DNA of 64,000 nucleotides from Rhabditophanes sp. KR3021 (taxonomy: Eukaryota > Nematoda > Chromadorea > Rhabditida > Alloionematidae): contig CAUJLY010000004.1 in assembly GCA_963281155.1 (NCBI GenBank), positions 3,844,001 to 3,908,000 of the forward strand. The letters run 5' to 3'. Positions 35,821-48,695 of this stretch are shown piece by piece (within the stretch, counting starts at the first letter, position 1; each line of letters opens with the position of its first letter). The notes beneath the pieces are model-generated. The model did no database searches, had not been told where the DNA came from, and was given only the letters and a program-made list of their open reading frames with translations. Both the position numbers and the translations under genes were made by a program.

Positions 35821-37327
35821 TCACACTTTTAATAAGAAAACTAACATTTTAAATAATGGACTGATAGACATCCCAATATTTCCCCAAAAAAACAAAATTG
35901 CAAACCAAATAATATTACTATTTTCTTTGGTATTTCTTACAGTCGCACTAAAAATGGACATTGTTTTTGACATTATTAGAGGTAACCCAATTGCTGTAGA
36001 TAAAACAAATGTTCCTATATAAAGGATTAGTGGCGTACTTTTACTTGAAAAACCCGAAGTGTAATCCAAGACAGCAATTTCCTTAAGTGTCTTTTCTTGC
36101 GTTGTGTTCACCTTCGTCACATTTTCGTTGTTAGAATAGAAGAACCACGGATAATTAAATAAATTAAACAAAAGCAGCAAGCATAATCCGACCATTGTTA
36201 AAACACGACTATTTCTGATCAACAAAAAATGATTATATTGTTAATAAGAGTTATCCTTACATATTGTCACTCAATCTGGTAAAGGACATTATCACATACA
36301 CAATTATACTTAACAATAATGAAATTGATATAAGGATATCATTACTTATTATTGTTTTTGTATCATTCCAAAAGAATACGTCTAATGCATGAGGTATTAG
36401 AAGCAATTTGACTTGAGAAAATGATATTTGAGCTTGGAACCAGATGAGGATTAAAATGAGTATACAGATAAATTCAGATCTGGAAGTTTTGCCATTCTTT
36501 TCAATTTTATCATCCTTTGTATTTTCTTTAAAAACAAACATAGTTGAAGCAATTAGGAAAAGACTTAGCAAGGACATTAAAATAGCCGTTCCTCCAAATC
36601 TATTAATTTCAATCTGATCGCAAATAACAACTTCGTGTTTAAACAACATTTTGGAAAGACCTTGAATTAGAGGAGACAATGCAATCCCCACAAGAAAACA
36701 TAGTAATCCACAGCTGATGATTTTGGCCCTATTTAACATAGTTGAAGCTTTGGATAAAAAGGCAAATAAAACACAAATTGAACCTGTTCCTAAGCTGATT
36801 AGCATCTTTGAACAAATAGTAATAATAATGATAGCTTCTTTTGGAAAAAGAGTCAATTGAGAATATATCAAGTGACCCAAAAAAATAGTAAATAAGCTGA
36901 ATAAAAAACTGAACTTAAAAGACTTCATTACTACCGCAACTACTCCGAACAAAAGACTTCCAATTGCGTTGCATGTTCCATCAATTAATGTGATCCATTT
37001 GAAAATATATATATCATCTGTCGAAGATAAATATTTTATGTATGGCCAAAATGTAGGAAAGTATATTGTATAGTGAATTCCGTAAAACAATAATAATAGA
37101 TTTATCAGTAAAAGAGATGTATTTTCATGATCTTCGCTTATTTCTTTACTAAAGCAATGTGTATCGCTATTTATTAACAATACGAGTAAAACTTACACTT
37201 TTTTAAGAGCCGGTTTTGAAATTGCTTTATTTTCATCATAAACTAATTTGCTGTCTGAATTAACCTCTTTCAAAACAAAAGATGTTAAAATTATCGGATC
37301 CTTTGTAAGATAAATATTCTTGATCAT
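35821..37327 (-). CDS. Major facilitator superfamily transporter, MFSD8/CLN7-like
   Basis: Exons 37327-37197, 37148-36261 and 36214-35821 encode 470 residues with about 12 hydrophobic segments. After a 55-residue hydrophilic N terminus, the first helix reads LLLINLLLLFYGIHYTIYFP followed by TFWPYIKYL. The form YFPTFWPYI before helix 2 is typical of the MFSD8/SPX-type MFS group of endolysosomal transporters. A loop of about 25 charged residues between helices 6 and 7 (KENTKDDKIEKNGKTSR) and a glycosylatable loop (NENVTKVNTT) in the second half are seen. Substrate unknown. The usual MFS motif A (GxxxDRxGRR) is not evident, so it is a divergent member. Confidence 0.78.
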
Positions 37328-37715
37328 TGTTTTAGTACAATTGTTTCAATTGAAATATATTTGTACGGATACAAATGCATATTATTTCCATCAAAACTAT
37401 TATTCAAGTTATAACAGTGTATTGTGCTTATTTTTTAAGAAGATTTATATCATACACTAGTAAACAAATGTTGTACAAAAAACGTCATTATCAACTATTT
37501 TTGTGATACACATTAAACAACAAATGCTCAAAAGTTTATCCGATTCGGGAAACAATCATTTATTTATTGCTCCTTTTTTACATTGAGGGTATTATTAAAA
37601 GCATAAAGTTTGTATTGCATAATCTGAATAAATAATTTAGCTATACAAACAATATGATACAATCCTCTGTTAATAACTTCGCCATATCAGTTAAAATAAT
37701 AGTTTACACGGTTTC

Positions 37716-39205
37716 TTATTCTTCACAGTTATCCCAAGTGAGTTTTCTTCCGACATAGATTCCTTCGGTATTAAATTGATTTCCTCCTTGATTCTTGAAA
37801 GCCTTAAGCATAAATGATATGTTGATTTTGATATCATTTCCTTGATTGTCACTCATTAATACAGTTATTTCCTCGTCAAGATTCTTTACCAAGGGTTAAG
37901 ATAATGATTCCCTCTTACATCAGTACAAATTGGCTTGTTTAAAGAATAATGTCTTTCAGTGATAATGTCATCCGATTCGGCATATTTGGCGGTCAAACAT
38001 GGAGTCACCATTCTACGGATATTGTTTAAAGCATCTTCAGTTTGAGAGAGAATGGACTTAGCAGTTTCGCAGAAACTATCAGAGGATCTTGAATCGTCTC
38101 TAAGCGATTTTTTGTTCTTTCTAATGCTTTGTTTATCAACTTTAGTTGAGATTCTTCTTTTGACACTTTTTTTATTTTCCAAGGAGTTAGAACGAGCAGT
38201 TGAAGAAACTGATAGAGGTTTCTGAGTGACAGTTTTAAGTGTCTCAGCCAAAGTATTAACGTGTCTATCTCTATGAGTTTTAACCTTCTTCTTAGAAACA
38301 CGTTTCTTCAAACCCTTTTGATGACTCTTGTCACTAGAAGAATCCTTAGATGATCCATTGAGCTTGTCATTCGCAATAACTTTCTGTGTTCTTTTGGACT
38401 CCCGATCTTTGGCACAAACACTATTTTCGGAGCCAAGGGATATTTGTTCGGTTTGATCAAATCACTTGCAGAAGGAGTGAATCCGATGGCAGTTATTGGA
38501 TTTACCGGTTTCCGATAATTTGGGCTTTTAATAGGCAATGCAGTAACTGTGCTTCTTAGAGTAGTCACGGGTGTTTTTTTATAGGATCTTCAGTAAATGG
38601 GTTGACATTGGCTGAAGCACCACACTTCTTATCATTTTTTGACTTAACCTTTTGTTTTTCCTCAACTTTAACATTTGTACATTCTTTTTTTCTAACAAAC
38701 GGTCGTCACTGTTACTATTTTCCTTGTTTACAGCCTTGTTCATAATCTTTTCCAATATATTTTCAACATTGCCAAAAGCTTTGCTAGCCTAAAAATAAAC
38801 ATTATTTTCATAAATTTGGAGTTGGCGTTTAAAGTGTTACAGTTTTTAACAGGTGAAGTCAAGCTATTTGTTCCATTGTTAATAGTTTTAAGAGACTTGA
38901 CTTTGTTCACATGTTCATGTTGTTTTCTTTTTTCATCAGATGTTTTATCAGGATTGACTTGAATAACCAAAATTGTATGTTGCTCAGGCAAAATTAATCT
39001 TGGGTCAATTAGTGACTGAGGAACAGTGACAGCAACGGAAGGAACATTGACAACGGGAATATTTACAACAGCGTCATTCTTTTGACCTTCATTTCCAGTT
39101 TGTTGTTGTTGTTTTTGGCAGTCTTTGTTTGTTGATTGACTGGAGCCACATTATCTTGAGAACTAACACTTGGTTGCTTATTTGGCTGGTCGGAAGAATC
39201 CGTAT
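37716..39205 (-). pseudogene. Basic low-complexity gene with several apparent frameshifts
   Basis: The minus strand shows a continuous coding signal that hops between frames. From upstream it reads QPSVSSQDNVAPVNQQ, NIPVVNVPSVAVTVPQSLID, ILPEQHTILVIQVNPDKTS, ENILEKIMNKAVNKE, GASANVNPFTEDPIKK, KPVNPITAIGFTPSASD, VCAKDRESKRTQKVIAND, then a Lys/Ser-rich stretch (KKRVSKKKVKTHRDRH) to FCETAKSILSQTEDALNN. A last segment ends GIYVGRKLTWDNCEE. One apparent break near 37.89 kb is explained by a 38-nt intron; those near 38425, 38574-38580 (T7), 38685-38691 (T7) and 39113 (T5) are not. Either the assembly has uncorrected homopolymer indels or the gene is decaying. I do not recognise the protein. Confidence 0.5.
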
Positions 39206-40431
39206 TATATTAAAAACAGGAGAACAGTACGAAGTTTTTTCATGTAGGTATACATAGACATACTAATTTTACAAATGACATAATTTGAATTTTGAATTGT
39301 AAATTTAAATTTCTCAAAAACAAAATTTCTATGACTTGTATTCATTGCAAGTTTGACTTTTTTAAATTTTATTTTTGCAACTGGACTTCACCTACTTTTA
39401 GTTTAACCATAAATATGAATTTATTAATTTTTAAATAACCTTTTTAATTGTACATGTATGATTATACTTATTATGGGATAGGTCAAATGTAATTTTCAAA
39501 CGTAAAATTATTTTTTTACATTAAAACATATTTGTCGATTTTATTTATTCCAGAATCTTTCATTTTATAAATGCTCCTAAAAATTGATGACGCGTTGCAC
39601 AGCAACTATTTTTCCATAAAAAAAGTATGTACATACAATTTAAGTTGTAAACAAAGCATTCAATTAGTTCATTGGATACGTATTTAATCAGGAGATATCA
39701 ATTCTGATAAGCTTAATACACACAACTAAAAATAAAGTTTAGTACATATAGGTGTGTTAAATTAAGCTTCACATTCCAAGATTAATGCCAGTATAAAAAA
39801 TTTAGTCATTTTTTAAAACAATAATGTCGGTTTCAGAATACATACTCATTTCACTATTACTTTTAAACAATTGATTCCTTTACGTCATGCCAATGATTTT
39901 AACCTTTTCAAACATTTGACATTTTTTGATATAAACATGTTGTTTCACTTCACCTGTTTGAAACAGTACGAAAAATGCGTTGGACGATATTAATACTGCT
40001 AGAATGTGTTATTAGCATTTCAAAACAATATTTGTCATCATTTAAAGTATATATTTTTAATATATTGAACTTCACCAGAAAATAGTTTATAAAACTCATT
40101 TTTAAATTATTTTATCCGAAAAGCATGATTAGCTCCATTAGTTTCAAACTTATTTAAATAAATAGTTTATAGATGTGCAAACAATTACTAAAGTATAACA
40201 AGCTTATCAAAAATCATGAGCACATAATAAAAGATTCTGCAAAAAACTGAATCACTTTTTAAACTTTCAGAATGATTACTGTAAGGTTAGTATTCAAAAG
40301 CTAATCGGTGTGGTTGACGATCATAGGTGCTCATAAAATACGAAAATAAAATCGGTCCAAAGTTAGATAAACAACTAAAATAGAATTGTTCAATAACAAA
40401 GAACAAGATCGTTAGAAACTGATTTGTAATA

Positions 40432-40527
40432 TATGTACACTTTAAAAGGGATATGGATTATATGTACACTTTAAAAGTAATATGGATTGCATCTACACTT
40501 TAAAAGTAATATGGATTGTATGTACAT
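40432..40527. repeat. 29-bp tandem repeat, 3.3 copies
   Basis: Units at 40432, 40461 and 40490, each exactly 29 bp, of the form TATGTACACTTTAAAAGTAA plus TATGGATTG, with a 9-bp partial copy at 40519. Confidence 0.85.
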
Positions 40528-41064
40528 AAAATTTAATTAATGGCGACCATATGTCATTGAGAGTATAATGGTAAAGAATACTATAAGCTTACATGCATTA
40601 TATTATCAATTTCACTTTTTGTAATGCCAACTTAACAAACAACTTTTACTTTTTGATTACTATTATATCAAGCTTATAAACTGCATATTTGTGATTTGGT
40701 TGAATAACTATATTTACTCAATCAGATTGCTGTTGTTACTTTTTCTAAAGACTGCTCTAAAAATAATTTACTATGAATTTCCTAAAAGCCCTTAAATTTG
40801 TGATATTGGGAAGGCATTATATTTGTTGGTTCTAAATAAGTAGAGTTTGGTGGTCAATGGTCAGTTAAATTTCTGTTCGTTTGCACCAGATAACAAAGAC
40901 ATTTATGTGGAAATGACCATTTTTACATATCTATAAATATTCATTCACCATCTGACAAATATATTGTATGTAGCGCTGAACATTGATGCCCTTTAGATTG
41001 GCCATTACTAAAGTAGCATTTGTTTATAGCAAACTCTTTGATTTGAAGGTTGGTAATATCATTT

Positions 41065-41225
41065 CAATAAGAAAGTTAGAACTGTTTATAATTTTAATGT
41101 TGGTTTTTATTTTTAATTTTAACGTTGTTACTCATTTTAATGTGAAAGTTGGTATTTATTTTAATTGGAAAATCGGTATTAGTTTTAATTGCAAAGTTAG
41201 AACTGTTTAAAATTTAAAAGTTAAA
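41065..41225. repeat. Degenerate tandem repeat rich in TTTTAATT and AAAGTT
   Basis: Five or six diverged units of roughly 25-30 bp built on AAAGTTGGTATT followed by TTTTAATT. GAAAGTTAGAACTGTTTA and GCAAAGTTAGAACTGTTTAA mark the two ends, about 130 bp apart. Confidence 0.5.
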
Positions 41226-41730
41226 AATATTTATAATTAGAATTTGGTATTTGATGTGGCCTATAATTTCTTTTGATTTCATATATATACAAAACAGATC
41301 CTTTGAATTGTTATTTTTATATGAGATTTAGAATTATTTACCAAATGTTCAAACAATGACTAAAGAGGAAGGTTATGTTTATCTAGTCCGTTTTACCACC
41401 AGCTTCAAAATACTAAATCATCTCATCGATAGACCGATTTTTTTGTTTATGCACTTTCAAACGCACATACATCTCACTCTTTTTATAATGCGATATCGTT
41501 AAAAACCTATATTTAAAAAAATCAGACCATTTTTATTTATAAATGATCGAAAAATAACACATGTGGTTCATTTTTACGTACATTATCTTTTATACAATTA
41601 GTAGTATGTAAGTAAGTGTGCGTCTCAAAGTTTAAGAAAGTCATGTGCTTTTGAATAAATGATAATTCTGAAACAACTTAAGATAGACATTGACGAAGAT
41701 AGCCGTTAGTCTCGTGATAATATATTTTTA

Positions 41731-41940
41731 TTAAAGATTAATCACAAATGTGTAATAAGATAAAACCAAATTACTATGAAACAAATTTTGAATAAAGGAA
41801 GTTTTAAAGTCACCAAAATAAATGGAATATAGCAATATGATTTGCCGTATTTCCATCTCTTTACAATACATTAATTGCCATTCAACCCATTGTTCAAAAT
41901 ATTTGTTAATGTCACCACCATCCAAAATACCTGTGAATTT
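41731..41940 (-). CDS. Possible orphan terminal exon
   Basis: On the minus strand an acceptor-like AAATTCACAG precedes an open frame of about 67 codons that reads ILDGGDINKYFEQWVEW and MYCKEMEIRQIILLYS before a stop. Amino-acid composition looks protein-like (Trp, Tyr, Glu rich and not low-complexity), but no upstream partner exon or start was found. It may be a remnant or chance. Confidence 0.2.
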   Translation of the reverse strand, partial: KFTGILDGGDINKYFEQWVEWQLMYCKEMEIRQIILLYSIYFGDFKTSFIQNLFHSNLVLSYYTFVINL

Positions 41941-44900
41941 TTTGTTCAAATTATTATATGCATGTTAACTGATTATAATTGAATGATTTAAGATGGAGAG
42001 TATTTATTTAGACACTTATTCAAAGGCATCATTTGAAATTTATATCTCCTTTGTTAAGCATTTATAATAATATGAGGGTAGTGGTATGACTCGTGATTTC
42101 TTTGTTCCTGAAACACTAAAATTGAGTTATAAATAACGAGTCACAAGACCTTTTCTGTATTATTTTCAGCTAATACTCCTTTTAATACATCCAAAAATAT
42201 TACTATAATTCGATTGAAGTAGATTGCGTCTCATGTGATATAGAATTGTGATTAAAGATTCTTCTTGGACAAGTTAATTGCAGCATTTACCTATTTTCTT
42301 ATTGCCATTTTGATCATCTAATTCTGACGTTGCTTTATTTTTGTTAGAGATCGTTCTTCCGACCCCTTAGTCAAAACAACTTGTTATGTGCGCTATCATA
42401 ACTTTGCAAACGAAGATAGAGATCTTTCCCTCTCATTCTAGAAGATTCATCGGATCTTTGATCGTTTAAAAAGATGCGTCTAAAATGGGAAGCCATAGAC
42501 ACAAAACTTTTTATAACGACACAGCTCTTCTTCTAACTCTTTGCTCTTTCACAAGATGAAGTTTGCAATATTCACCGTACAGTAAGTATTTTCAAATACT
42601 TTTCTTCAATAATTTAATTATTCATTTAAAACTACTTCCTTTGATGTTTTATGAATTTCTTAAGAATGTAGGATTCGGTTTTGCTAACAAGTAAACAATG
42701 AAAAAGTTTACATCCTTTATTTCTACAGAAATTGCTTTTTAGGTTTATTTAAATAGTTCGTTTGACGGAGATCCAATTAACAACATCAACTTTTATCTAT
42801 TAGAACCAATCTTTTCAAACTAAAAATATTATAAATATGGGTAAATTTGATAAAAATAAGTCTTCCATTTTTGAATAACTTTTAAATATTGTTTATTTGT
42901 AAAAGCTCTTATAAATAATGATACAAATGTTTTATCGATATATTTAGGCTGGCCCCTCTTCACAGTTATTTAAGCACAATGTATTTTGCCTACTTTGCAG
43001 ATTATTATTCAATTGTGTTGTATGTTTCGAACATATATTAATAAGGCGAATGCATGTGTAAAATATTGTCGAAAGAAAATTCTAGAAGGATTACATAATA
43101 GTATGACTTTTCATCAGTTGAGCTGGTTTATTTGTTATTTAAATATAAAAGGACTTCACAGTGCCTTTAAATTGCTAATACACTCGCATGATCATTTTTC
43201 ACTAATCGTTAGAAACTATTTCACTGGACTTGATTGGCATTGCAGTCAAGTAGTTTGTAATTATTTTTTCCATTTAATTATTATATACATCCAAATAGAT
43301 CTCTTTTAGAAATTGGGCATTGAATTTGAACAATGAGAGGCTCAATAAACAAATGAGGACTTGATTGTGTATTTTGTACAGTTATTCATTTATTTTGACA
43401 TTTCAATCAAATGTGGGATTAGTATATATCACATTCAATATTACATGTTGTTTTGATTCTTTGTGCAAATTTTATTTCGTATACCAAACATAAGGTGTTT
43501 TTATAACTCATTTTCTTTATTCTACAACAACAACATCTTCCAACTCACTTAAATATTCAAAATTCGTCGTTAATACGATTTATTATTCCCTTCCAATGTA
43601 ATTATATATACCATTTTGTTTCCTATATAATAATCAACAACACAATTAGAGCTGTGTATTCATTTATGATATAAAAATCTTATTAACTTGTCACTAACTT
43701 TCTGGACATAAACAAAACTCTTAACTTATCAGTTATTGAAGTGGTAAAGATAAACTTTTAATGAATTTATGCACACTTATCAAAAACAATTCTCATAGAT
43801 AATTCCCGTATCTACATACATTAATCATTACTGATGATTTTTGATGCAAGTCTTTAATCTTTATATTCAAGGACGGCTTTTTTAAAAACTCTTTTTGCCC
43901 ATTGCAAAATGCCTTATGCTCGGGTTTACATATGCGTCCTATTAATATTCTCTAACAATCTTTAATCAGGATGAATGAAACGATCATTGGTCATTTGGGT
44001 TTGAATATGATAGAAATAGAGACTATTTTTGAATGATACTTTTTTTGTTGTATTAGTGAGGCATAAATAGGTTTGCAAAGACTAATTCCTCATAGGAACC
44101 AATATTACGATTTTTTGCAAACTTGGAAGTTTTAAAACTATTTGAGGGATATTAACAACCCGGAAAGCTATAATCCGATTATTGTTTATATGTAAATGAA
44201 TCTATTCAGGTGTTAATTAATATTTATGTTTGAAAAATGGTAATTCATGGCGTCTGTTTTATATTATCAATGGTCACAATCGTTGTGGCGCAGTTTCTTT
44301 TTAAATCGAATTTATTAGTAACCTTCTGTCGATTAATACAAAACCTGTATTTTGTCAACATTCAAAAAACGATAAATTTAAATTACACGTAAGCTTTAAG
44401 ACGATTCTACAAACTCACACAAAAAAGGCTGTGACTTCTCAGCACTTTAAATGACATACAATATTAGAGAGATAATAATTTGGTCTAAATATCACAATAT
44501 TAATCATATTTCCAGATGTATTTAAATGTAGGTATATAACTACATTCATACATAATATTAATATGTATTATTGTGTATAATATGATAATAATCTTTGATT
44601 ATCCAATGATATTAGATAAACATTTTTAAAATTTATGCCTATTGATAAGACTTTTATGGCCAAAAAATGCAACTTAATCTATTTATTTGCTTATACATCA
44701 TTGGAGGTGTCATCAAGTGTCTGGTAATTTAAAGTGTAATAAGACTATTTTGATAACTTTTATCTCTGATAAGAAATAGATATATTATGTTATAGATATA
44801 ATATTTTTTAATCGGTCCCATAATTGAGAAAAAGATCACTTGTTTTGGTCTAAAATTAATTTTCCATTTTATTATCGACAATTTTAAAAGATATCAGTTT

Positions 44901-46481
44901 CTACTCTTTTAATAATTGTTCTGTTTATCATTTGCATCTTAACAGTAAGACTGCCTCTTTATTTACAATTTATATATCAAGCTAAATTTAGAAGTAGAAG
45001 TTTGAAATAATATTTAGAATCATTATGCTTTCTGTAAGACGCAGATTCAAACTCTTGCTAAGCATTTCCATTTGGGCAAAGGGTGTTTCTTCCAACACAC
45101 TATAATCTGTCCTTCCACATCATAGTATCATACTTATTTATACCATTAGTATTAATAAATGATGCCGTGTAAATATATTTGTATAAATACATATAAACGC
45201 ATATACAATATATACTCATTGCATTATAGTAAAATGATCTGTGTCGATTTTGTACCTTTCTTATTTCAAAGAGGAAAAGAGATGGAGAGGTTAAATTTTT
45301 GGCGAACAGCGGTGTACCTTCTTCATTGCAGCAACTCCTCATTCAATGGTTCGTTCAATAATAATTAATTGTTTGGGGTATTAGTTTTTTATTTTACCTA
45401 AAACACCAATACATTTGCGTAATATGATTATAATACCATATTAAGTACAAATGTATCCATAGATAACAGATTCATATTTATGTTAAATTATACCTAGGTT
45501 TGGTAAAATAAAATGATACTTGTGGTTAATTAATGATTATCTCTTTGTTTTTTGTGTTTAATTATGTGGACTTGACACGTACACATCTGCTTGCGCTTTT
45601 TCAAAAGTTTATCAGATGACATTAAATCTATTTCGAGATATATTGATATTTAAAAACTTAAATCAACATGTTGACAATTCAGTTACACGTCAAGTCAGAA
45701 TGAGGTAATGTTAATGTATACTTTTAACTATACAGTTCTTAAATTTCCTGCCTTTTCAAATTAGACGGTAAAGAGCTTTGTTTGTTGGAAAAAGAAGATT
45801 AAACGCCTCATTTTATGAATAGGTTTGACATTTGGTTGACCATCATGTCTCCTGATTAATATGTAGTATGAAGAGTATAAGTTGTTGATAGTAGCTCTTC
45901 CAGTACACACATACATATTCTGTTGTGAGTGAAACGTTTGTTTTTGTTGTATCGAAGAGCCCTATGCGTCTTTCTTTCTTTTACTTGTTTCTTCTCTACA
46001 TCTGCCACTGAGGAGATGTGTGTTGCCATTAAAAATAGATGTCGTTCGCGTTGTAGTACAGGCCACACACATACCAAACGGCGAGTTTCGCTTCAGAGAG
46101 GGATGGTGGCCCTCTCGCGTTTCTTTACCCACTTTTTATTTTAACGTTATTGTCTAGAGATACTGTCTTGGGCAAGGCTTTTTTGATAGCAAATCACATG
46201 ATAACAGCAAATTTAAATTATCTTTTAATATACATTTTATTACAAAACACACGTACACTCATCATGAACTTTCTAGAATAGGCTACTTGCACCAATCAAA
46301 CTTACTATTGAGACACTATATAGTATTGGTACCATTCGTCTATCGTCTTTCTATAAAACTCTTTTAAACGCGTAATCATCTTGCAATTGTCATAAAGAGT
46401 ATTGCTTTCATTTATTGTTTCTACTTATTCTTTTTATTTAATATGATCCATTTTAGATAGCGCTACCTCGATCGTACTGTC

Positions 46482-48695
46482 ATGCCTTTTTATGAAAATG
46501 GAGAAACAATCACTATTTTTAATACTAAAGATGTAAAACAGAGGGCAACAATAAAATTTGTTGCTGACGACAATGTAGCTGTTGCCAAACGGGACAAAAA
46601 AAACTTTGCTATTCCTTATGATATTGATATACCAGTCGTTACTGGTAAAAAAAAGTCCAAGAAAGCGAAGGAGCTTCAAATGGTGATGAAGTTTCATTCG
46701 CAAACCTTCGACATCTGTGGCAACAACAAGAACGCAGCCAAAGCTGGTAATACTACTATCGGCGAAGTAAGTTGTACATGATATAAATAATACTAACATT
46801 GAATCTATAGTTTATTGAATCAACATTGGGAGATGAATGGAGTTTAACTACCCCGCCATCTAAAGGTAAAAGAGAAGAGATAATTGAAGCAATTGATACA
46901 TTGATGAAACAAAGTGAGGGTAAAATGGTCGTCCTCGATGACACCATTGACATTACCTGGGTTTTGAGAAACAAATTCCCGGAAGCTTTGAAAAATCTTT
47001 CTTCCCATCACAAAAACAGTCTTGTAATTGATGTAAGCAATTGTGAACCAAATAAACAAAACGTCCAAATCATGTTTAAGCAACCCAACCGTGTAGTTGA
47101 AATCCAATCTTTGTCCTTCAAAGACGCCCCCCAACTTCTTACCACCGAATTTATGGAGTTCAGAGATAATCTTTCCGTCAAATATCGTCATGCCATCATC
47201 ATCGACGAACAGCTTTCCTTCTTTCGTTTGCATTTGATCAAAGATAAGTTGCTCGAAACAGAAGAGCAATTGAGAAAAGCTAGCTGTAAGAGAAACGGAA
47301 AGATTTGTGAGAAATTTATAGTTCCAATTTATTTTGACGGAATCATTGAAACAGCCAATGAAATCAAAGTAGATTGTGTTCAAAACAGACTTCTAAGATT
47401 AAAACGTTCTGCTTTGTCTTGTACGCCTACCAATAAGTTGGACAGACCACTTAGCTTCTTAAGACAAGATGAAGATATTACAGTGGTTAAATTAGGCAAT
47501 GATTATTATAAAGCTAAGGAAAATGCCAATCCATTACCCAGGAAACCCCTTATCAAACCACTTAGAGTTGACTCTAAATGGCTTGAATGTAAGTTTAAAA
47601 GGCAAACATAAATTTTAATTTTAAGTGGCTTTGTTGTAACTATAAGTATCCCGTTTATGCTAGACTACTAAGTAATTGTTTCTAATAATGCAATAGATGA
47701 TTCTGATACCAGTCATAGCTTTAAGTATTGAGTTTGGTCAAAATATTCACCAAATAAGATTCATCAGATAAAGAATATGCATGGAAGTGTTTTTTACACA
47801 AAATGCTTGGTACTAAATTGTATACCACACACCTATACTTAACAATACTTTTATCAAGTCCCTATCATCGTTTTCTCTCCCAGTCATACACGGCAAGCAC
47901 ATTTGTTAATTTATGCTTAAATCAAAGTATTAACTATTAAAATTCAAAGCTTGACTGTTTTTGATTTTAGTGAAGCCAATTACCATCAAACCACTTAGAG
48001 TTGTAACATCTCAAACAGAGCCTATACGAATTAACGAGGCCCAAAAGGCTTTCGCCTCCTCACCAACCAACAGCATCGACTCGGGAGTTGGATCTCCAAA
48101 CACACCGCTTTCTGATGAAACTAATTCACCATTCAACATGAGACCACGATCAGTTTCAGAGTCTGTTTGTGCTAGTTGCTTCAAAATTGATGGACATACT
48201 GTCTGTCTTTACGAAAACGAACCTCCTAAACCGACTAAGTCAATTTTGAAGAAAGGAGAACAATGCTATACCCCCAAATACCAACTCAAGCACACCGTCT
48301 CAAATGATCATCCCCTCAAATGTTCAAGAAAACCCGTCTTTTCTCGTTCCATTTCCGAATGCAACTCTAACTATAGTATTTATGAAAGTGTCGACAAAAA
48401 CCTAAACAGTACCATGTCTTTTGATACCATTTTTAGTGAAGACGACGAATCTAGTTATGAAGAGACTGCACACGAAGACGAAGTTGTTGACTCCCCCAGA
48501 TGCCGCAGAAAAACAATATCATTCAGTGAAGAGAATGTTACATTCGAGTTTAACGAAAGATTCTCAATTGTTCATCAAAACATAGTCAACCAGAAGAAAA
48601 GAAGAAACCGTAGAAAACACACCAAATCCGAATCTTGTCAGGAATATACTACCATTATGGAACAAGAAAAAATTGTAAATTGCCAAAGCGATTAG
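46482..48695 (+). CDS. Unrecognised protein with PP1-docking motif and beta-TrCP degron (PPP1R15-like)
   Basis: Exons 46482-46766, 46811-47588 and 47971-48695 give 595 residues. The N-terminal 350 residues are probably folded but unrecognised (FDICGNNKNAAKAG, FIESTLGDEWSLTTPP, KYRHAIIIDEQLSFFRL). The third exon is disordered and Ser-rich. It contains DSGVGS (about residue 390), an exact DSGxxS degron for the SCF-beta-TrCP (LIN-23) ligase, and near residue 535 RRKTISFSEENVTFEF. The latter fits the RVxF motif plus a downstream hydrophobic pair used to bind protein phosphatase 1 and resembles the VRFSEKVTVHF-type core of PPP1R15. A targeting subunit of PP1 is therefore an inference; PPP1R15 itself has no folded N-terminal domain like this. 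Confidence 0.7.

Larger units (their letters stand above)
39206..46481. other. Large gene-poor AT-rich region
   Basis: More than 7 kb with no convincing gene. It holds tandem repeats at 40.4 and 41.1 kb and one possible orphan exon near 41.8 kb. A segment of higher GC at 45.85-46.14 kb with purine/pyrimidine runs might be regulatory for the gene starting at 46482. Frames near 43.0-43.3 kb lack ATG starts and splice support. Confidence 0.45.

Noticed and set aside
37852..37890. Frame break near the end of the basic low-complexity gene
   Set aside because: A 38-nt intron (GTAAAG donor, AATGAG acceptor) restores the frame to GRKLTWDNCEE, so this one is not counted as a lesion.
42556..42581. Possible first exon of a secreted protein (MKFAIFTVQ then a GTAAGT donor)
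   Set aside because: Good donor and a start preceded by an AG, but no downstream exon with compatible phase was found; too short to stand alone.
42986..43309. 107-codon open frame rich in Cys, His and Ile
   Set aside because: No ATG at its start, no partner exons and AT-driven composition; the CTTTGCAG before it is the only support.
45974..46018. Signal-peptide-like frame MRLSFFYLFLLYICH in the GC-richer stretch
   Set aside because: Stops after 15 codons and has no donor before the stop.
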